Of a stretch of DNA of 64,000 nucleotides, positions 60,567 to 64,000 are shown in pieces (the stretch's first letter is position 1; each line of letters begins with the position of its first letter). The translations under genes were made by a program, and so were the position numbers. The notes under the pieces were generated by a model. It did no database searches, was not told the DNA's origin, and saw only the letters and a list, made by a program, of their open reading frames with translations. Source of the DNA: Tetmemena sp. SeJ-2015 (lineage: Eukaryota; Ciliophora; Spirotrichea; Sporadotrichida; Oxytrichidae); NCBI GenBank assembly GCA_027382625.1, contig JAJKFJ010021820.1, positions 23,769 to 87,768 on the forward strand, written 5' to 3'.

Positions 60567-60612
60567 TAGGGGGGGAGAGTTAATATTGCACTTTCCGTCT
60601 CCCCCCCAATCT
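60567..60612. repeat. G7...C8 hairpin
   Basis: GGGGGGGAGAG (from 60,571) faces TCTCCCCCCC (to about 60,608) across a loop of about 20 bases, in otherwise AT-rich DNA. Confidence 0.7.
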
Positions 60613-60953
60613 TTTAAACTCTTGCAAATTTTCTTCTCATGAATTGGTAAGATCATTTAAGCAAAATTGAAAATAAACGAATTTGAGCCTACTGTCTCTG
60701 GATAATCTCTCGCAAGTATATTTTGTTTTATTTTTTCCAAAATTACTGAGTCTCTATAGACATTAACAAATTTAAATTCTATTTAAAGCTTCACTTGAAT
60801 ACGAAAACTTATAACCGCCATTACAACCAGACTAATTCCTACACCTATAGATACAAAATTGTTAGAATACGGAAGCAGAATCACCATAAAATAAATAAAT
60901 CTAGATTCAGATTCATAAGAGATAACAATAGATAGAAATTATCCAACCACATA

Positions 60954-60990
60954 TTCATGGAATTATTAATATATACAACTATTCCATGAA
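60954..60990. repeat. AT-loop palindrome
   Basis: ATTCATGGAAT and ATTCCATGAA form inverted arms of 10-11 bases around an AT loop. May be chance in AT-rich DNA. Confidence 0.4.
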
Positions 60991-62786
60991 CCAAGATATA
61001 TGCCAACTATAATCACATTAAGAAATCATACACAATCAATAGACTACATACATATTACATCATCATATATTTACATCCCTAATAACATATCCATCAGTAA
61101 TATTCATAAACCAATCTTTAAATTACAATTCGATACCCTATCACATTTGGTGTGAGAGTCTTAAATATATATTTATTAATTTAATGTCTAAATATGGCAT
61201 TGAAGTTATAGATTAGCCAGCAGTCATATACTTAATGAGACTTAACCCCCGCATTAATATCCCAAATAGTCATTTATTAATTTTAATAGTCGAAGAGTTT
61301 TCACTGCCCCCATATTAAAGTTACCTTACACATCTATGAAGCTTAACTATTAGTGTTAAATTTAATCATTAATTCAAATTTAAAAAATGCTATTAAAAAT
61401 AAATTAAGCTTTGCTAATAGTTTTTTTTGTTGTATTAAAATTAAATAAAGGAGATTTTTTTCATACTTTTTTTAGATTAACTATTTTCTTTATATATTAC
61501 CGTTCTATCTACTATGTATTATTCAGTTTAAAATATTGTAGACTTATTTTAATAATGCATTCAGTTTATATTTTATCTTTTAAAGCTTTTAGGTAACAAG
61601 TTATATTTAAGTAAAACTAATGAGAGGCTTTTATGATATTTCATAATTTAATCTCCAATTCTAGTAGACCAAAAATCAAATTTTATTTAAAAACCTTAAT
61701 ATGGCTGATAATATAATGATTCACTTGCTACTAAATTAAATATAAAAACTTCGCCAGATGATTTAATATAAAATTACATTATTTTTAAACAATTAATTAC
61801 ACTTTACAAAATATAAAACGTTATTTAAAAGTTGAATAACGTTATTAAAAAAAGGCCTCACACACAATTTATCAATTCAGACCAAGTTTTTTAACCTGAA
61901 ACTAGTATTAGTATTTTATTATCTATCAAGTAATCTATAGGATAAGAAGAAAGATTATATTAATGAACTCCCATAACCTAACAATATTCCATTTTTATTT
62001 TAAAATCTTATTGCTTTTAATTAAAATAACAGCAATAAAATACTTTTCAAATAAAATGGTAAATATAAAAATAAAAGCAATTATCTCAATAATTATAAAG
62101 AATATATCATAATTAAGAATAAATTACTTATCGAATAAATCCTATGTTAATAAATACTAGAGGAATGAAATCGACTTTGTAGATGGATTCAAATACACCA
62201 CCCAATTATCGTTCTCATCTCAAGATCAATTTATTAGGTAATAAGAATAGAGCAGCTTGTTTGATATACACAGGAATGTAAGTTATTTCATAGCTCTCCC
62301 ATAATATAATAACTAGCATCCTAACTCTCTCCAAATTTAATCAATAATCAAAGGACCGAGTAGTCTGTAATGTATGAAAATTCCCGTAATCATCTTATGT
62401 CTCAGCTTCATCAATATACTGAGCAGAGACTTAAATTCGAGGTGAAAGGTTCTTTCGTTTGCTCTTGTCTTTCTTCGTGAGGAGTGGAGATGCCAGGCAA
62501 CGTTCAGGTGGCGTTTTAAACAAATGTTTAAGATTATCTCCGTTTGTGCTACGAGAGCTATCTTATATGGGTATAGTAAGGATTAGTAATTATCATTCTA
62601 TATTGAAGCATAAAATAGCAGAGCTATATTGAAAATGATTAAGTCCAAAATATGGGTAAGCTTCAAATATTCACTATAAAAGTATTATGAGTTATGAAGA
62701 GTAGTTGTGGGCTTAAGGAAGGAAAGATATTCCTTAACCACCAATAAAAGATATTAACTATTTATATTTTTGTTATAGGTGTTTTA

Positions 62787-63185
62787 GTGTACAAGACATC
62801 TCATCGCATGAACCAGCTAATCTATTTTGACTTGGAGGACTGGTGACTGAACTTGGTGAAATAGCACTTCTACGGAAGAGAGATGCCCCTACTTGTGCTT
62901 AGAGGAAATAAAATAGATCTCAACCACATGCAAGCAGTCAGTGAACTTTATAAAAATGCCAGGTCAACTTAATCAGTAGCAGCACAATTATTTGGAAAGT
63001 CAGAGCAGAATCAGGAGCTTCGAATTTCTTTTTAAATTCGCAAAAACTAGGTTGAAATTGCAGAGAAATTAAATGCAACAATAAACATCCTTTATGATGG
63101 CACTTCAAGAATGCTTCCTTTTAAATTTCTAAAATGGCATTTACTACTTCGCGGTGACTCATCCCTCGTTGAATTATGTAAGTGA
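62787..63185 (+). other. Protein-like frame, unrecognised
   Basis: Frame VYKTSHRMNQLIYFDLEDW, then a frame change, then DLNHMQAVSELYKNARSTQS and KNQVEIAEKLNATINILYDG to TGA 63,183-63,185. The composition is protein-like but another frame is also open, so this is weak. Possible gene remnant. Confidence 0.25.
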
Positions 63186-63224
63186 AATGTGTAATGTACT
63201 TAGTGGATCCTCGACCTGACATGG

Positions 63225-63770
63225 CCATAGATCGTTTTCCTGTTTCTGACGGGAATGCAGTGGAGGGACATGCCATCTGGTGAAAACAGTGTGGTCAGGC
63301 GGCTGCGAGCCTTCATGTTCTTCCTGCCTCGACCGAGAATGCTATATCAAGGTCTGGAATTTAATTCTTGTTAGACCAAAAAGCTCTTCATTTAATTCTC
63401 TGCGAACTTCGAATCTCTGTAAAGTAGTGGCTCCTGCAACTCTCTATATAAGATCTTTCCTGTCTGAGGAATGTGTGGTATGCTTTCGACTTGACCTGGT
63501 TAAACAGGTTGAATTTCTAAGCGGCGCCGCCTTCATTTCTTTCCTGGCACGATTTAGGGGATGCTTAAGGGTCTGAATTTAATTTCTCTCATTTATTTTT
63601 TTAGGAAAATGAATTCTTAGGTGGCTGCACTCCATAGATTCTTTCCTGTAGTCTGAGCGGATATGCGTGGCGAGGGACTTGCCTGGTTAAACAGGTGGTC
63701 AGCGGCTGCGCCTTCATGTTCTTTCCTGCCTGAGGGAATGCTTAAGGTCTGAATTTAATTTCTCTCATTT
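63225..63770. repeat. Three degenerate copies of a GC-richer repeat unit
   Basis: Related units at about 63,280-63,375, 63,495-63,600 and 63,690-63,775 share CCTGGTTAAACAGGT, GCGGCTGCG/GCGCCGCC, CCTTCATGTTCTTTCCTGCC, GAATGCTTAAGG and GTCTGAATTTAATTTCTCTC in that order. The last two are the most similar. Not coding in any consistent frame. Confidence 0.7.
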
Positions 63771-63775
63771 ATTAT

Positions 63776-64000
63776 TCTCTATTTTTCAATTATTCTTTCA
63801 TTTATTTTTTCAATAATTTTCAAAGAGCTAGTTTAGCTCATTTTTAATTTCTATTTTTCCTTAAAAATCTCAATATACTTGAAAGATTTAATAGGTTGAG
63901 AGACTTTATTTTCTTCCATAAATTTAATCTTGGTAACTTATCTTTTACCAATTTCATTCTTGAACCAGAGGAAATTTGCCAAATCTAAGTTCATTTTTGT
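63776..64000. other. T-rich right edge
   Basis: T-rich non-coding sequence to the window edge; nothing recognised. Confidence 0.4.

Larger units (their letters stand above)
59601..62780. other. AT-rich, probably germline-limited DNA
   Basis: Very AT-rich with many short frames but none protein-like. Apart from the hairpins noted separately I see no gene or tRNA. Confidence 0.45.

Noticed and set aside
1..64000. CRISPR array, bacterial genes, rRNA or tRNA genes
   Set aside because: No regular short repeats with unique spacers, no bacterial-type operons, and no rRNA or tRNA pattern recognised by eye; a tRNA scan was not possible.

Overview
The window looks like ciliate germline (micronuclear) DNA, most likely from a spirotrich of the Oxytricha/Stylonychia kind. 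Three things seen in the sequence support this. (1) TAA and TAG fall inside clear coding sequence where glutamine fits, and only TGA ends genes (ciliate nuclear code). (2) Introns are short GTAAG...TAG elements, several of exactly 34 bases. (3) Reading frames are repeatedly broken by 10-123 base, mostly AT-rich inserts flanked by 2-7 base direct repeats. Removing one repeat copy plus the insert restores the frame and the expected protein. These behave as internal eliminated sequences (IESs) with pointers. At two sites one paralogue carries the insert and its relatives do not. The species is inferred, not proven. Because TGA is the only stop in AT-rich DNA, chance open frames are common, so weak frames are scored low.

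Layout. 0.5-9.8 kb (minus): copy A of a large surface-protein family (propeller-like repeats, cadherin-like domain, Ser/Thr linker, membrane segments, long cytoplasmic tail). 10.5-32.7 kb: a compact block of conserved housekeeping and cytoskeletal genes: a roughly 2,000-residue coiled-coil protein with a GAS2 domain (+), a COMM-domain protein (-), a CEP44-like centriolar protein (-), a Cys/His-tailed unknown (-), an OPA3-like protein (-), a small unknown (-), a decayed frame (+), an EF-hand protein (+), protein-L-isoaspartate methyltransferase (-), a small unknown (-), an alpha-methylacyl-CoA racemase-like gene (-), a Pex14-like gene with a PUB-like C-terminus (-), an Asn/Gln-rich coiled-coil protein (+), and a small RING-like gene (-). 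Gaps between these genes are often only 5-80 bases. 33-59.6 kb: four more pieces of the surface family: B2 (5'-truncated, -), B (full, -), C (+, head-to-head with B, 3'-truncated), D (full, -), and a 5' fragment E (-). B2 and C share about 1.1 kb of nearly identical sequence in inverted orientation. 56.4-64 kb: mostly AT-rich, probably germline-limited DNA, with a roughly 310 bp direct repeat flanking a GC-richer island, a G7/C7 hairpin and three copies of a GC-richer repeat near the right end.

Functionally, the central block mixes basal-body/cytoskeleton genes (GAS2 coiled coil, CEP44), peroxisome/lipid genes (Pex14, racemase), organelle (OPA3), trafficking (COMMD) and protein repair (PCMT), with no sign of an operon. 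The flanks are a local expansion of surface glycoproteins. Several 1-base frame slips (for example at 16,577) are not explained by IESs and may be assembly errors or real decay.
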